This document shows, piece by piece, positions 11,774 through 22,627 of a stretch of 64,000 bases of DNA. Source of the DNA: Brevipalpus yothersi (taxonomy: Eukaryota > Arthropoda > Arachnida > Trombidiformes > Tenuipalpidae); assembly GCA_003956705.1 (NCBI GenBank), contig QZCP01000078.1, forward strand, positions 26,001-90,000, in the 5' to 3' direction. Numbering within the stretch: position 1 is the stretch's first letter; each line of letters opens with the position of its first letter. Both the position numbers and the translations under genes were made by a program. The notes under the pieces are model-generated. The model did not search any database and had not been told where the DNA came from. It was given only the letters and a program-made list of their open reading frames with translations.

Positions 11774-12996
11774 TCAGATCATCTGTGGTGGATAACAAAA
11801 GTCTGTAGGTGCACTGTTTCCGTCAATTTGTTCCCGAAGTGCTCGAAGATTTGTATAAATTCCAGGTGTTTCCGCTTTGCTTGGACATTCATCTCCTCGA
11901 GCTATAACTCCAGCCAAGTACCTGATATCAAATGATATTTTTGATGAGATTCTTTCGTTTTCACCAGAATTTATTGAGAAGGATAGAAATTGTTGGAGAG
12001 AAAGAGACACTTACCATCGATTATCGTCCGAATTCTTGTACATCAATGGCCCACCACTGTCACCCTCACAAGCATCGGCATAGGTTTTGAAATTGTAGGC
12101 GCATATTTCACGAGAAGTACTCATTTCTTCTTTGATATTTTGCGATGCTTTCTTGTAAAATTTTTTGCATTGTTTCTCTTGCAAAGTACAACAAAACGAA
12201 TAAATCGGATGCTGAGACACTTTTTAGCAACTTACTGGTGTAGAAATCAACTTCCGCTTCCATAGGAATGCTGGATACAGCTGCCACCATTTTCTTTGGA
12301 TTAGACGGATCTTGAATAAGATGTGAATCGCCCCAACCAGCAATTGTGAGTTTTTTGTTTTTGAGTATGTCTTCAGAATCAAACGGCATCAAACAAATTG
12401 GCGAAACTTTTTTATTAAATTTCACTGGCTTTTCAAGGATGAGAAGAGCCATATCATAACCGTTATATTCTGGATATCCTTCATGTATGTGAATATCTTT
12501 CACAACTGCTGGTGAAATTTTATCAGTATCTGATGTTCTATGTAGTCCAAGATACACTTTAACAGCATTTGTTGGATATTTTTGATTTTTTTCTTCATCA
12601 TATACACAATGGGCAGCAGTCAATACTCTCATAGAGTCAATCAGAGTACCTCCACAACGATAAGTTTTACCATCATCGTCAAATATTCTTCGAAAATTAA
12701 AAGATTAGCGTGATCTGAGTTTGTGATTTTTGACCAATTCCATTGGTTAGCCTAACAGTCTCACCTGATGAAAGTTAACCATGGATATTTGTGACGGTCT
12801 ACTTCATGTCCATAAAATACTCTTGATTGAGTGTTCTCCAATCCACAGTCTAGGTATGGAGAGAGGTGAATATAATTGATTCCCAGTACAAATATTTTCG
12901 ATTATTGACAAACTTACGGCATTTTTCAGCTAATTCATATGAACCAGGGATTAAAAGGAAGAGGCCACAAAGAATGGAGACTCTCACCGACAGCAT
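11774..12996 (-). CDS. secreted S1 serine protease SP2
   Basis: Exons: about 12919-12996 (signal peptide starting MLSVRVSILCGLFLLIPGS), about 12768-12853 (CGLENTQSRVFYGHEV), about 12234-12688, 12015 to about 12185, and 11774-11922. The triad is intact (TAAHC, NGYDMALL, GDSGGP), with Asp189 in YADACEGDS and Arg215 in VIARGDEC. The C-terminus ends FCYPPQMI, unlike the FCxN(F/Y/H) ends of the other members. The loop before the catalytic Ser exon is Lys-rich (QEKQCKKFYKKAS). Fragments of a decayed duplicate lie at 19527-19860 and 21596-21670. Confidence 0.88.
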
Positions 12997-13061
12997 TTTA
13001 CTGGTCAACTGTTTGTAAATCTTCACATAGAATAATTATAACTTACTAGCCAGATTATAGA

Positions 13062-13069
13062 TGACGTCG
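13062..13069 (-). promoter_or_regulatory. TGACGTCG element upstream of SP2
   Basis: A TGACGTC motif about 66 bases before the SP2 ATG. The same core recurs at a similar place upstream of eight other array genes. The GAGCT inverted repeat seen with later members is absent here. Confidence 0.5.
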
Positions 13070-13879
13070 ATAAATCAGACTCTCGTGCATCTAGGAGAAA
13101 CCGCCAGTCTTCAAAGCATCATCGAATACTAATCACCATAAGAAATTCAGTCTAATAAACGTCGAGTTTGAGATTTTCACATCATAGCGCTTACCATATG
13201 GTATAAGTATTATAATAGTCATGGACATTTTGATTCGATGATCATAAATGTAGATGTTATTAATGGGAGGAGAATTTTCTATATGATAGTACTGCTCACC
13301 TCTCTATCGAGTATCGTATTGATAGTTGAATCTAATGGTGCTTTACTAAAAGAACTAATAGTTACTCATCGGAACATGTAAGAAAGCCAACAGCAAACCA
13401 AAATCAGTACATTGTACTATTTTCTCACCTATTAGTACCCAGTTGAAGCTTGAAAAACTTTTTCACTCCTCTAATTTTCGAATTTGATTTCAAATTTCTT
13501 CCTCAATTAACAAAAAGAGCTTATCGCAAACTTTTTTTTGGCTTTAGCAGTTAGATTTTCTTTTAGAACAGAATACTCCTCAATTGTTTTGGACCTTATC
13601 ATGATGATCTACTCATCTATGAGATAAGTCAACTAAAGGCTGACGAGAATAAATGATGCTGGGCAATAACAAAATTTTTGTCATGGAAGATATTCCTGAA
13701 TTAGAATTGAATATACCTGCATCTCTTATTTGATCGATGCATGATGATCAGTAAAAAAGTGATTGCGATGAAGACCAAATCATTTTACTCACAAAATTTT
13801 TATTGCATCACACATTGACCAACATTAGATGGGTTCCGATTACACTCGTCTCATCGTTAACCGGGTCAAATACAATTTT
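13070..13879. other. intergenic, partly duplicated near 23.3 kb
   Basis: No gene is seen. About 13685-13875, the 3' flank of the next gene, is repeated with moderate similarity at about 23335-23530. The block around 13515-13545 (AAAAGAGCTTATC) also recurs there but in a different order. Confidence 0.55.
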
Positions 13880-14506
13880 TTATAAGGCAGCTCCAGCTAA
13901 AAATGCTAGACCAGCTGTACCAGCACAAGCAAGAAGGAAAAGGAATACTATGAAGCCAATAATCATAAGAATTGTCAAAATAACTTCAACGAATCGCTTG
14001 TGAACACTATGAGAGCTCCTCTTGTGAGTTACTGCCTGAATTGGATGCTTGAAGAAAAATTTGACTGATTTCCATGCTCTCGAAATTTTGTTTTTTATCT
14101 TCTCTCCGATCGAAGATGGAATCTTTTTAGCGACTTCTTTCAATTGTGGCTTGTATATTTTTCGATTTTTGGCAAATTCTTTCCATAGAGCAGCGTTCAC
14201 CTTGTAACGTGTCTTGAGGTCCAGTTTACTATGCTTGGCTTCATTTACAACCTTCCGAAGATCTTCACTATTTTCGAGCATCTTTTTGGCAATTGCTATG
14301 AGCTCCTCTCGAAGAGCTGGATCCATCTCATCGATACCACATTCTTTCATGATTTTTTCTTTGTCGAATTCAACATCTTCAGCAGTTGGATCTGGATAAT
14401 CACCAGTTGCGATTATATCATCTATTATACGATCTTCTTCATCAAGTTCAGGATTAGCTTTACACAAAGTAGCAACACAAAACCAAAAAATCACATAGAT
14501 TTTCAT
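13880..14506 (-). CDS. unknown protein, signal peptide plus C-terminal helix
   Basis: Intronless frame of 208 residues that I do not recognise. Residues 1-17 form a signal peptide (MKIYVIFWFCVATLCKA). Residues 18-65 are strongly acidic, with one Cys (KECGID). Residues about 70-165 are helical and Lys-rich (KPQLKEVAKKIPSSIGEK). Two His-Lys-Arg sites follow at about 160-171, and residues about 173-208 are hydrophobic, ending in a Gly/Ala-rich tail (AGLAFLAGAAL). The layout could be a type I membrane protein with almost no cytoplasmic tail, or a secreted precursor whose basic or hydrophobic C-terminal part is released. A TATA box lies about 105 bases upstream. The coding part was not kept in the duplicated block at 23.3 kb. 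Confidence 0.7.
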   Translation of the reverse strand: MKIYVIFWFCVATLCKANPELDEEDRIIDDIIATGDYPDPTAEDVEFDKEKIMKECGIDEMDPALREELIAIAKKMLENSEDLRKVVNEAKHSKLDLKTRYKVNAALWKEFAKNRKIYKPQLKEVAKKIPSSIGEKIKNKISRAWKSVKFFFKHPIQAVTHKRSSHSVHKRFVEVILTILMIIGFIVFLFLLACAGTAGLAFLAGAAL

Positions 14507-14607
14507 TTTTCACAGGAAATAAAGTATACTCAATTACAACGTCTGTTTTGAAGCAACTCGAACCGTTCTAACTTTTTACTTATGTGATGATGAGCATCCG
14601 AGAAAGC

Positions 14608-14614
14608 ATTTATA
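14608..14614 (-). promoter_or_regulatory. TATA box (TATAAAT)
   Basis: TATAAAT on the minus strand, about 105 bases before the ATG of the 208-residue protein, at a fitting distance for a short 5' leader. Confidence 0.45.
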
Positions 14615-15483
14615 CTCATTTTATTGACTGTTGATCTTTGATAAACAGTTGGAAAATTTTCTCAACTGTCCAGTTCGTGGCAAAACAACTCAAAATTCAT
14701 ATAAATCAGGTGCATTCAGTCTCATGATATTCTCATGGGGCACCATGCTATCATTCCTGAAATCATATGAACTTCATATTCAAAAATTTCCAACATTCTC
14801 TTTCACATCTCTTGACAATTTATTTTACCTTATACCTATGTAGGAATTGCAAATTATCAATCCATTATGAGTTGAAAAAAGAAATAAAGTGTTTCAAGTG
14901 CTCAATTGATGTAGATCAATTTAGTTATTCCCCCAAATTCTTTACAAAGCATGCTGAAAGAGAAACTCTTTAGAACGTTGTAAAAGTAATCCAAGTGCTC
15001 ATCGAGAAAGCCCATTTTAATGCTAAATCAATGGATTTTACACCCTTTTTCTCATATAGAAGATGAAACCTCTCACTAATTTGACCATACACTTGTATAT
15101 TCTTACTGGGTCACACATTTTGGAAACTTGTGATTTGTAGATTAGCGATATTTGCCCATTTTTTTCATGTAACTCTGTACAACTCTGTGATATTTGAATG
15201 GGCAGTCGCTTCTTTCAACATCATTTAATTAACCAAGGTCATCTGACCATCTCATCAGATCCGAGTTTGAATGAAAGATAGATAATCTTGATTGTTTCAG
15301 GGCTGATTCAACATCTAGTAGAAGATTTTCACATCATAAGTTCCAATTTTGTATGCTGTATCCAGCCTGGTTGTATGCTAGGATCTTTCTTGAAGGCAGT
15401 GGGGTAGAAATCGATTTAGCTCAGTCTTGAAATAAAATGAACCTAAATTCTACAATGATTAAAATTCTTTATCAAATCGAGAT
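14615..15483. other. intergenic, no gene seen
   Basis: AT-rich DNA. Open frames at 14631-14973 (+) have low-complexity translations with no family features. Confidence 0.5.
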
Positions 15484-16170
15484 TGTAGTCTCGAATACCC
15501 ACAATCAAGGGTGTTCAATGGATGAGGAGCTGATTATCATAAGGATCCATGGTTAGCCTACATAAAGTGAACTGTTGCATTCCTGAGAATGAGACCAGAT
15601 TTTGTAGCGAATATTTATCCTCTCTTCTCAGATTAGATAAGGATAATTACACAGTCAGTTGTGGTGGAAGTTTGATTGAGTCCCGTTGAGTTTTAACTCC
15701 AGCACATTGTGTTAGTAATATAGTAATGTTAGTAGTCAAGGAACCGGTAAAGTTTCCCAAAATTGTTCCATTAATTTGCCTGATAACTCCAGAAAGTGAC
15801 CACACCAGAGATGTGGAAAACTGTTGGATGGGATATTTCCACTTACGCGCCTTACGAATCTGAACCGGGAAAAATCGTGCTAATTGCCTCTACAGTTCCA
15901 ATTGAAGCTAACGTTGGCCTCGTCCTTAGTGATAAGATTATCTATTATCAATATACACTATATATATGTACTGATTTTCTGATTAGATTCTGACCAGAAA
16001 ATGAGTGTGAAATGATGTACACCAGATTGGGATACAGTTCCACTCACAGTGCAGATTCTCCTCGATATATGTAAGTTTGTGCATATAATTTCGACACACA
16101 TGGTGACGCCTGTTCTGGTGATAGAGTTCTACCTTCTAATTGTACACCGCCCACTTAGTGCAGTATTACG
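15484..16170 (+). pseudogene. inverted S1 serine protease pseudogene
   Basis: Plus-strand relic of an array-type protease. Near 15490 it reads like the exon 2 start (SLEYPQSRVFNG), then hits a stop. Near 15660 it has SCGGSLIESR, a stop, then a TPAHC version of TAAHC. Much of the segment holding the catalytic Asp is deleted. It resumes with VKEPVKFPKIVPLICL and, after a frame change, with VGWDIS and VPIEANVG. Near 16080 it reads VCAYNFDTHGDACSGD, but the GDSGGP motif has become GDRVLP. Multiple stops, frame changes and the ruined Ser motif mark it as dead. It is the only array member found on the plus strand. Confidence 0.85.
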
Positions 16171-16558
16171 ATGGAGTTGACGTTACAAAGAATTTTGGCT
16201 TTTTGGAATAATGGGGGGAAACTCCGATATGTCTGAACAATTAAAAGATCTTTTTCGATCGAGTCCAGATACAGCTACACCCCTAAGTATTCTAAAAAAG
16301 GCATGGGTTCAGAAAAAAATGGATTAGGCAAAAAAGTTTGTTGTTGTTGATCACTTGAGTTATTAGAGTCTAGTCTTATCAAGCGGATTTGATGACAATT
16401 ATTTTGGAAGTTCAGTGCTCGGTGGTATTTAGTTTCATCATCTGTGGGCACCATGGAATAATAATCGCCTCTGAGTTCATAATACCTTCAGTGGCTCAGT
16501 GATAAACTGAATACTGGGCTCTTTCTCATTTTATTATAATCAGGTAGCTATCTAGTGA
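16171..16558. other. intergenic, no gene seen
   Basis: DNA between the plus-strand protease relic and the 3' end of AHCY. A tRNA-like A-box string (TGGCTCAGTGATA) occurs near 16493 without a B box. Confidence 0.4.
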
Positions 16559-18071
16559 TTAGTACCGGTACATGTCAGATTTGAACGGTCCTTTTGCACT
16601 TATACCAAGATAATCTGATTGCTTGGAGTTGAGAACTGTAAGTTTAGCACCAAGATGAGGTAGATGCAGTGCAGCCACCTCTTCGTCAAGCTATCAAGAA
16701 AAAATAGTGAAAAGATAGTAAAAAATCATTAGAAGCAAGTTGTGGCTTACTTTTTTGGGTAAAACATGAATTCCAACAGAATATTTTCCTGGGCTTGCAG
16801 TGAAAAGCTCAATTTGAGCAAGAACTTGATTGCAGAAAGAAGTACTCATAACAAAACTGGAATGCCCAGTAGCACAGCCAAGATTAACAACCCGACCGGA
16901 TGCTAGAAGTATGATGTGATGTCCGTTTTTGAGAGTATATCGAGAAACTTGAGGCTTAATTTCGACTTTCTGGATAGCATTTGATTCCAGCCATTTAACA
17001 TCAATCTCAACATCAAAATGGCCAATATTGCAGACTATCGAATCATTTTTCATCATGGGAAAATGATCACCAGTTATAATATCACGCCCACCAGTTGTGG
17101 TAACAAATATCGAAGCTTGAGGAGCAGCTTCTTCCATGGTAGTCACTTGATAGCCTTCCATAGCGGCTTGTAGAGCATTGATAGGATCGATCTCAGTTAT
17201 GATAACACGAGCACCAAGAGCTCTCAATGATTGGGCTGATCCCTTACCAACATCACCAAAACCGGCGACTACACATGTCTTACCAGCAATCATAACGTCA
17301 GTTGCTCGCTTGATTCCATCGATCAAAGATTCACGGCATCCATAAAGATTGTCAAACTTGGATTTTGTGACTGAATCATTCACATTGATAGCAGGACACT
17401 TGAGAGTCCCGTTTCGACACATACGACGAAGGTTGTGAACACCCGTAGTAGTTTCCTCAGAGATGCCCTTGATTCCAGCCAATAATTGGGGATATTTCTC
17501 ATGGATTAGATTGACCAAGTCTCCTCCATCATCCAGAATCATGTTCAATGATCCACCATCAGGCCAAAAAAGGGTTTGCTCAATGCACCAGAGATAATCT
17601 TCATCAGTTTCCCCTTTCCATGCAAATATTGGTATACCTCGCTTCGCAAGTGCTGCTGCAGCATGATCTTGAGTACTGGAAACAAATTTTGAACAATCAA
17701 TGATCACGGCAACATGATTATTTATTCACCTGAATATATTGCAAGATGACCATCTTACTTCGGCTCCCAATTCGATGAGAGTTTCGATCAGAACAGCAGT
17801 TTGAATGGTCATATGGAGACATCCAGCCAAGCGAGCTCCTTTCAATGGCTTAGCAGGCCCATACTTTTTTCTGATTGACATTAAACCTAGCATTTCATTT
17901 TCAGCCAATTCGATTTCTCTGCGACCCCAATCAGCAAGGTCAATATTAGCTGATAAAGATGAGTGAAAGAGAAGAGATGGGGAAGATAGATATCAATATG
18001 GTAGAACATATCGAGCTCAACTTTGAATGCAGTCATCACTCACCAACTTTGTATGGTACATTGGAACTCAT
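16559..18071 (-). CDS. AHCY: adenosylhomocysteinase (SAH hydrolase)
   Basis: Reversibly hydrolyses S-adenosylhomocysteine to adenosine and homocysteine and so relieves product inhibition of methyltransferases; cytosolic NAD-dependent tetramer. Exons 18044-18071, 17730-17949, 16751-17675 and 16559-16690 splice in phase to 434 residues (human 432). Visible blocks are STQDHAAAALAKRG (about 83-96), ILDDGGD, SEETTTGV, INVNDSVTKSKFDNLYGC (through Cys 196), the NAD loop GFGDVGKG (221-228), CNIGHFDVEID and the C-terminal MYRY. Two small deviations from the consensus are GFGDVGKG for GYGDVGKG and GHSSFVM for GHPSFVM. The gene sits inside the protease array with no functional link that I can see. Confidence 0.97.
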
Positions 18072-18300
18072 GACGAAAAATATTTATGATAAAACAAAAA
18101 ACCCGACCAAATGATCGATGGATTCAATGAAACACTTAAAGAATAGTATTTTGAAGATAAGATCTGCAATGTTCAATGATTTTCCATAGGTAAGTCTGTA
18201 AGTTCAACGAAAAAGTGAAAACGTTACAAGTTTTCCAAATCGCAACTTGTGATTAACTTTGCATTGAAACTTTTATCGAGTCATTGCGGCAAATTTGAAT

Positions 18301-19021
18301 TTCAAAATGAACAGCAACATTCAATCTTTAGGTAATACATCCATTTTGAAAATTTACCAATTTCCGATGTCCTAATTTTTATTGCAGCCTTGAGGAATCC
18401 TTGAAAGGTCTTATTAACCAATGCAACGATGGGTGATGAGTTCTTGAAATCTATGGCTCTATGAAAAGTAACGGGTAAAAAGTGTAATTTAGTAGATGTA
18501 AGAGGCAGTCAAGTTTACGATGATTTGAACAGTCAGCCTCAAAACAACTGATTCACTGATCTTGTTGACACTTACTGAGGCAGAATAAGGTCCGATAAGG
18601 GATCACTTCATGACACTTTTTAGTCTACTTTATCACCACTGGTGGGATCGGCATTCTCATAGAAGCCTCCTAATAGACTTAGATACTCTATGAATAGAGT
18701 TTCGACTGTAGTCTCATCAGAATCCAGTCCAGAAAGTCCTTCAATAAGTTTTTCACGGGTTTTACGAAGTTCACTAGAGAACCAAAAAAAAGATGGAAAA
18801 AATTCATATGATGGGAGGCAAAAGGTATTATTATTTTAACTTGATAAACAGCTTCCCAAGAAAAATTTCTCTTCATAATATCTGTAAGCAAAAAATAATG
18901 AATCAGATCAATAACTTACCTGCAAATTTTGACCGCTTCCACATTAGTAGCTGCGAATTTGAGGTCAAAAGGAGCGGCTATTGTGTGTTTTAAAGGATTT
19001 CGGTGGAACCAGAAAGTCATA
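18301..19021 (-). pseudogene. BROX pseudogene
   Basis: Decayed partial copy of the BROX gene at 5673-7458. Pieces matching BROX exon 4 (about 18315-18490), exon 2 (about 18610-18777) and exon 1 (about 18922-19018, starting MTFWFHRNPLK) appear in gene order. Most of exon 3 and everything after exon 4 are missing. Similarity continues through the upstream region to about 19340. It cannot encode a BRO1 domain. Confidence 0.9.
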
Positions 19022-19477
19022 GCTGTCAATTGAAAGTGAAAACAAATTCTTCCCTCTCACAAGAAAAGTTATATAAAATTCAACACAAGAAGCATACAGA
19101 CTTTTTTCACTCCTTCAATTTGAAAGTTAATCAACTAATTTTATCATTCAAATTATTCATCTCCTGATTCAAGAATAATTCTTGAATATTTCAATTGTTC
19201 ACAGTCTGAATCAATGTTTACAATGAGTAAGATACTGATCCAGGATTGGTTACTCATTCAGTTTCGTCAACGATATTAACGACGTTGGAAGAACAGTTAT
19301 ATCGTCCGAATAGACTCGATAAGAGATCGATAACGATGTATGGGTTTGAGAAATTAAATTCCAAATTTAAATTTCGCCTCTAAGATGAACTGGTGAGTTG
19401 TTTCAAATCAATTGACTTATCCGGGTTACATAAATTGCTTAACATTTGTACCAAACGATGGGGAAATCATTATTGGA

Positions 19478-19860
19478 ATCGTATGAGTAGGATCAGTAAC
19501 TGAATAAACTCCCAAAATTACTTGCATTATCCAAAATCTTCAGATCATCGGTGGTGGATAACAAAAGTCCTTAGATGCACTATTTCCTTCAATTTTTTCA
19601 CGAAGTGCTCGTAGATTGGTGTAAATTCCAGATGTTTCCGTTCTATATGAACATTCATCCTCTTGAACTATAACTCCCATCATGTACGTATTATGTGATC
19701 ATCATCAAATATTCACCGAAAATTAAAAGATTAGCATGATTTCACTCAAGTTAGTGTGTGATTTTCTATCAATTCTATTGATCGGCCTAATAGTCTCTCT
19801 TGATGGAAGTTATCTATGGATATTTGTGATGGTCTACTCCATGTCCATAAAATACCAGAG
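19478..19860 (-). pseudogene. fused relics of SP1 and SP2
   Basis: About 19478-19520 matches the SP1 exon 3 stretch around VFLGAHSVTD. About 19540-19687 matches the last exon of SP2 and is still open (GIYTNLRALREKI to FCYPPPMI). About 19690-19860 matches SP2 intron 2 and exon 2 without the exons between. The gene was collapsed by internal deletion. Confidence 0.85.
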
Positions 19861-20179
19861 GCTCTGGTCCAGAGCAGCTACGCTGCACTTCTCTAGATGC
19901 TTGGGAATGATTGAATTTATAAGATTTGTATCAGTTCAGTTCAACTGCTCTTGAACTGTAATGATTGAATAGTTTATGCGAGCTTAGTGGATAGAAAGCT
20001 CATTACTCTGATTTAAATAGAGGAATCATCAGAAGATTCACTTGTTTTTCAGATCTAGTGGACTGAAACCGGCTTTTCTTGTGGCTAAAATAAATCAACG
20101 AATTGATTATTGTATTTCATATCTGTCCAAAAAATTATCTTGAAATTCAGATTCAGTATTTTCATCATAGAAGAATCCT

Positions 20180-20866
20180 TCAAACGAAGAGATGTCGTTT
20201 TTTGATCAAATATGGAATGACTGATTTCCAGTTGATTATATCACATTGCGCTGCGATGGACATCCTTTTCATCATCTCAATAATCAGACTTTGACTTTTC
20301 TTTCGTATAAGATCCCACATGGTATCTTTATTGGCCAATGTGAAGGCAATTAATTTGGCCTGACAAAATGGGTCAACCCAGCTACCCAGACCTGTGTTTC
20401 GTAAAATCCAATAAATCAATGATTGTAGCCCAGTAAGCCTTTTGACACTGATACCGGCAAAATTTTGAGTGTAAAGTTTTGCAAACACTTTGGTCCAGAC
20501 AACATTACGAGTTCGTGACTTTCCTGCGTGAATTTTCAAATACGATATAGCTCGAACAACCCCTTTATGACCCTGAATGTTCGATAATTCACGAGGATTC
20601 ATCATTATATATTTATAAAATGCTGCAGGATCGATCTTGGCTACCTCCAAATCATGAAGAGGATCACCAGCAGCCCACAATGTGAGCGCTCTAGTGTCCA
20701 AAGTTGGCCCATTCTGTATCGATATCATATACGGATCATTAGCTTACTAGATGGAAAAATTTTCACTTTGCACACCAAATAGAATGTTATTAGGACATAC
20801 CTTAAACCAATCGATTGGCCACAAGAAAAGGGCAATAAATGTATTTACGATCCAAGAAATCAACAT
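20180..20866 (-). CDS. unknown protein with N-terminal hydrophobic segment
   Basis: Two exons, 20801-20866 and 20180-20713, joined in phase by a GTATGT donor and an ATACAG acceptor, give 199 residues. The N-terminus MLISWIVNTFIALFLWPIDW is a signal peptide or anchor. The rest has no motif I recognise. It is Lys/Arg-rich at the C-terminus and carries three Cys (about positions 20-30 before the middle, near the start of the last third, and near the end). Codons are uniformly open, so it is likely a real lineage-specific gene. It lies between relics of the duplicated SP2. Confidence 0.6.
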
Positions 20867-21595
20867 CTTGATGCACTGATAGATATTATATTATTTGATG
20901 ATCTTAAAAAAATTATTTATCCATTAAATTCGTCATCTTCTAATGTCATTCTCATCATGCTCACTATACTTTCCTCACCTCTAACTTTCATCATCTCTGG
21001 GTGGATCGCTTGAATATCAGCCCCTTGATACTGCACAAGCGAAAAATAGATACACTTTTTTGAAATGTGACTCGAAACTCTTAGCATGTTCATGTCTCGC
21101 GTGCATGATTTGAAACATTTACAATTTTATAATATGTCATTTTGATTACATATGTGTATATCTTCTACGAACTTTGAAACTTTCAACGAAGAGGAATGAT
21201 TCTTCTGATGACCTCTTTTCAATAAACCATCGTAAATTATCTCTTTAAACAGTGGTTGACATAACTCTAGCATGTTGAATGATAATGATCGTCTTTTTTG
21301 CATATATTTCAATCAAAACTGAAAAACTGGCCATGAATAATTGTTTTACAGTTCATTCAGCTATCATCGATGAGCGTTACAAAGTTAAAGAGTAGCGAAA
21401 TTGTCGAAATGCTCTCAAAGATTTTGATATTTAATCTTGGGCTTAAAAACTTAGGAACAATTTGAACTTTGTCCGATCGATGAGCTAGTCTGTGGTTGCT
21501 CTTGTTCATCGACTGAATCATCCAGCATAGAGAAAAATTTCTTAAACTGCTTAGAAAATTAACTTGAAATCGTATAGCGTTGAGGAAAGACTTTA
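20867..21595. other. intergenic, no gene seen
   Basis: AT-rich DNA upstream of the 199-residue gene. A short minus frame at 21127-21312 has no family features. Confidence 0.4.
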
Positions 21596-21670
21596 ATTAG
21601 TGCTTTTCTATCGAATTTTACTGGCTCTCCAAGTGAAAAGAGCCATACCATAGCCGTTATATTTTGGATA
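21596..21670 (-). pseudogene. SP2 exon 3 fragment
   Basis: About 75 bases match the part of SP2 exon 3 that spans the catalytic Asp. It reads YNGYGMAL where SP2 has YNGYDMAL, so the Asp codon has changed to Gly, and the frame then breaks. It is a stray piece of the decayed SP2 duplicate. Confidence 0.8.
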
Positions 21671-22036
21671 TTGTGGCAGAATTAACAAACTCAATAATTA
21701 GGCTGAATAGCTCAGTGAACTTAAAGATTCGCTTCGATAATCTATCAAGCGCGCGGGCCTTATTGGATATTGTTGTGAAACAATATACATGATCATAAAC
21801 CTAAAAATATTAAAAATCAACACTCAATAATATCTCAATAATTAGTCAGTTAATAGTCGTATTTTACTGGGTTAACGTTACTTTTGATGCTATGTTGTAA
21901 ACTGAATACCGAAAGGCTGTAGGCTCAAAGTATTCGTTTCTGTTTTTTCTTTCCGTTTTCGGTGATTATTGCTCATTTACTGAGAAATAATAGTTGAGCA
22001 TCAGTACCACGAACAAAACGGATATCTCCCCAAATA

Positions 22037-22627
22037 TTGAGGAAAAGCGTTTCTAATATGAATCAGGCAAGAGGTATTGCAATATTAGATGGGACAAATT
22101 TCTCAACTTGGTCGAAAAGACTAATGTTTCTCCTAGCTAAAGATGATCTTTGGGGATATGTTGATGGCTCGAAGAGATTGAGAGAGAATCCAAAAGCTTA
22201 TGAGATCGAAAAATTTAACAGTGAATCAAGTAAAGCTAGAGCTTTGATTGGCTTAAACGTTAGTAACGATTTGATCCATATTGTTGCTGAATCTTCGAGT
22301 CCTCGAGAAGCTTTTGAAAGGCTAAGAGATTTGTTTGAACCAAATACTTGCACCAGAAAAGTTCAGCTTTATATGAAACTTTTGGCGTGTAAGTGTAAAG
22401 AAGATGCACCGTTGGAATACATGAACAAGATGAGAGTTATTTTCAATGACATCAAATCCATGAAATCAGAATCAGTGGATGAACTTTTCTTTTTAAGCAT
22501 GATTATGAGGAATTTGCCAGAAAGATTTGATCCATTGGTACAAAATCTTATGAATAATATGGATGATCTGACTTATGAGATGATGTACTCAGAACTTCAT
22601 ATGGCGGAATACTCACTTAAGAGATAG
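22037..22627 (+). mobile_element. copia-type retrotransposon gag ORF, isolated
   Basis: An intact 196-codon frame with the copia/UBN2 gag layout: an ILDGTNFSTW start, a central LRDLFEP helix and the block of helices that follows in this family. No zinc knuckle, protease, integrase or reverse transcriptase follows. After the stop at 22627 the downstream frames are broken. I could not define LTRs by eye; a TGTTG string sits near 21768. Either it is a recent fragment whose pol is gone, or a gag kept by the host. Confidence 0.8.

Noticed and set aside
19975..20040. tRNA-like A box (AGCTTAGTGGATAG); similar strings near 16493 and 21715
   Set aside because: No B box at the right distance and no cloverleaf pairing could be drawn; no tRNA gene is claimed.
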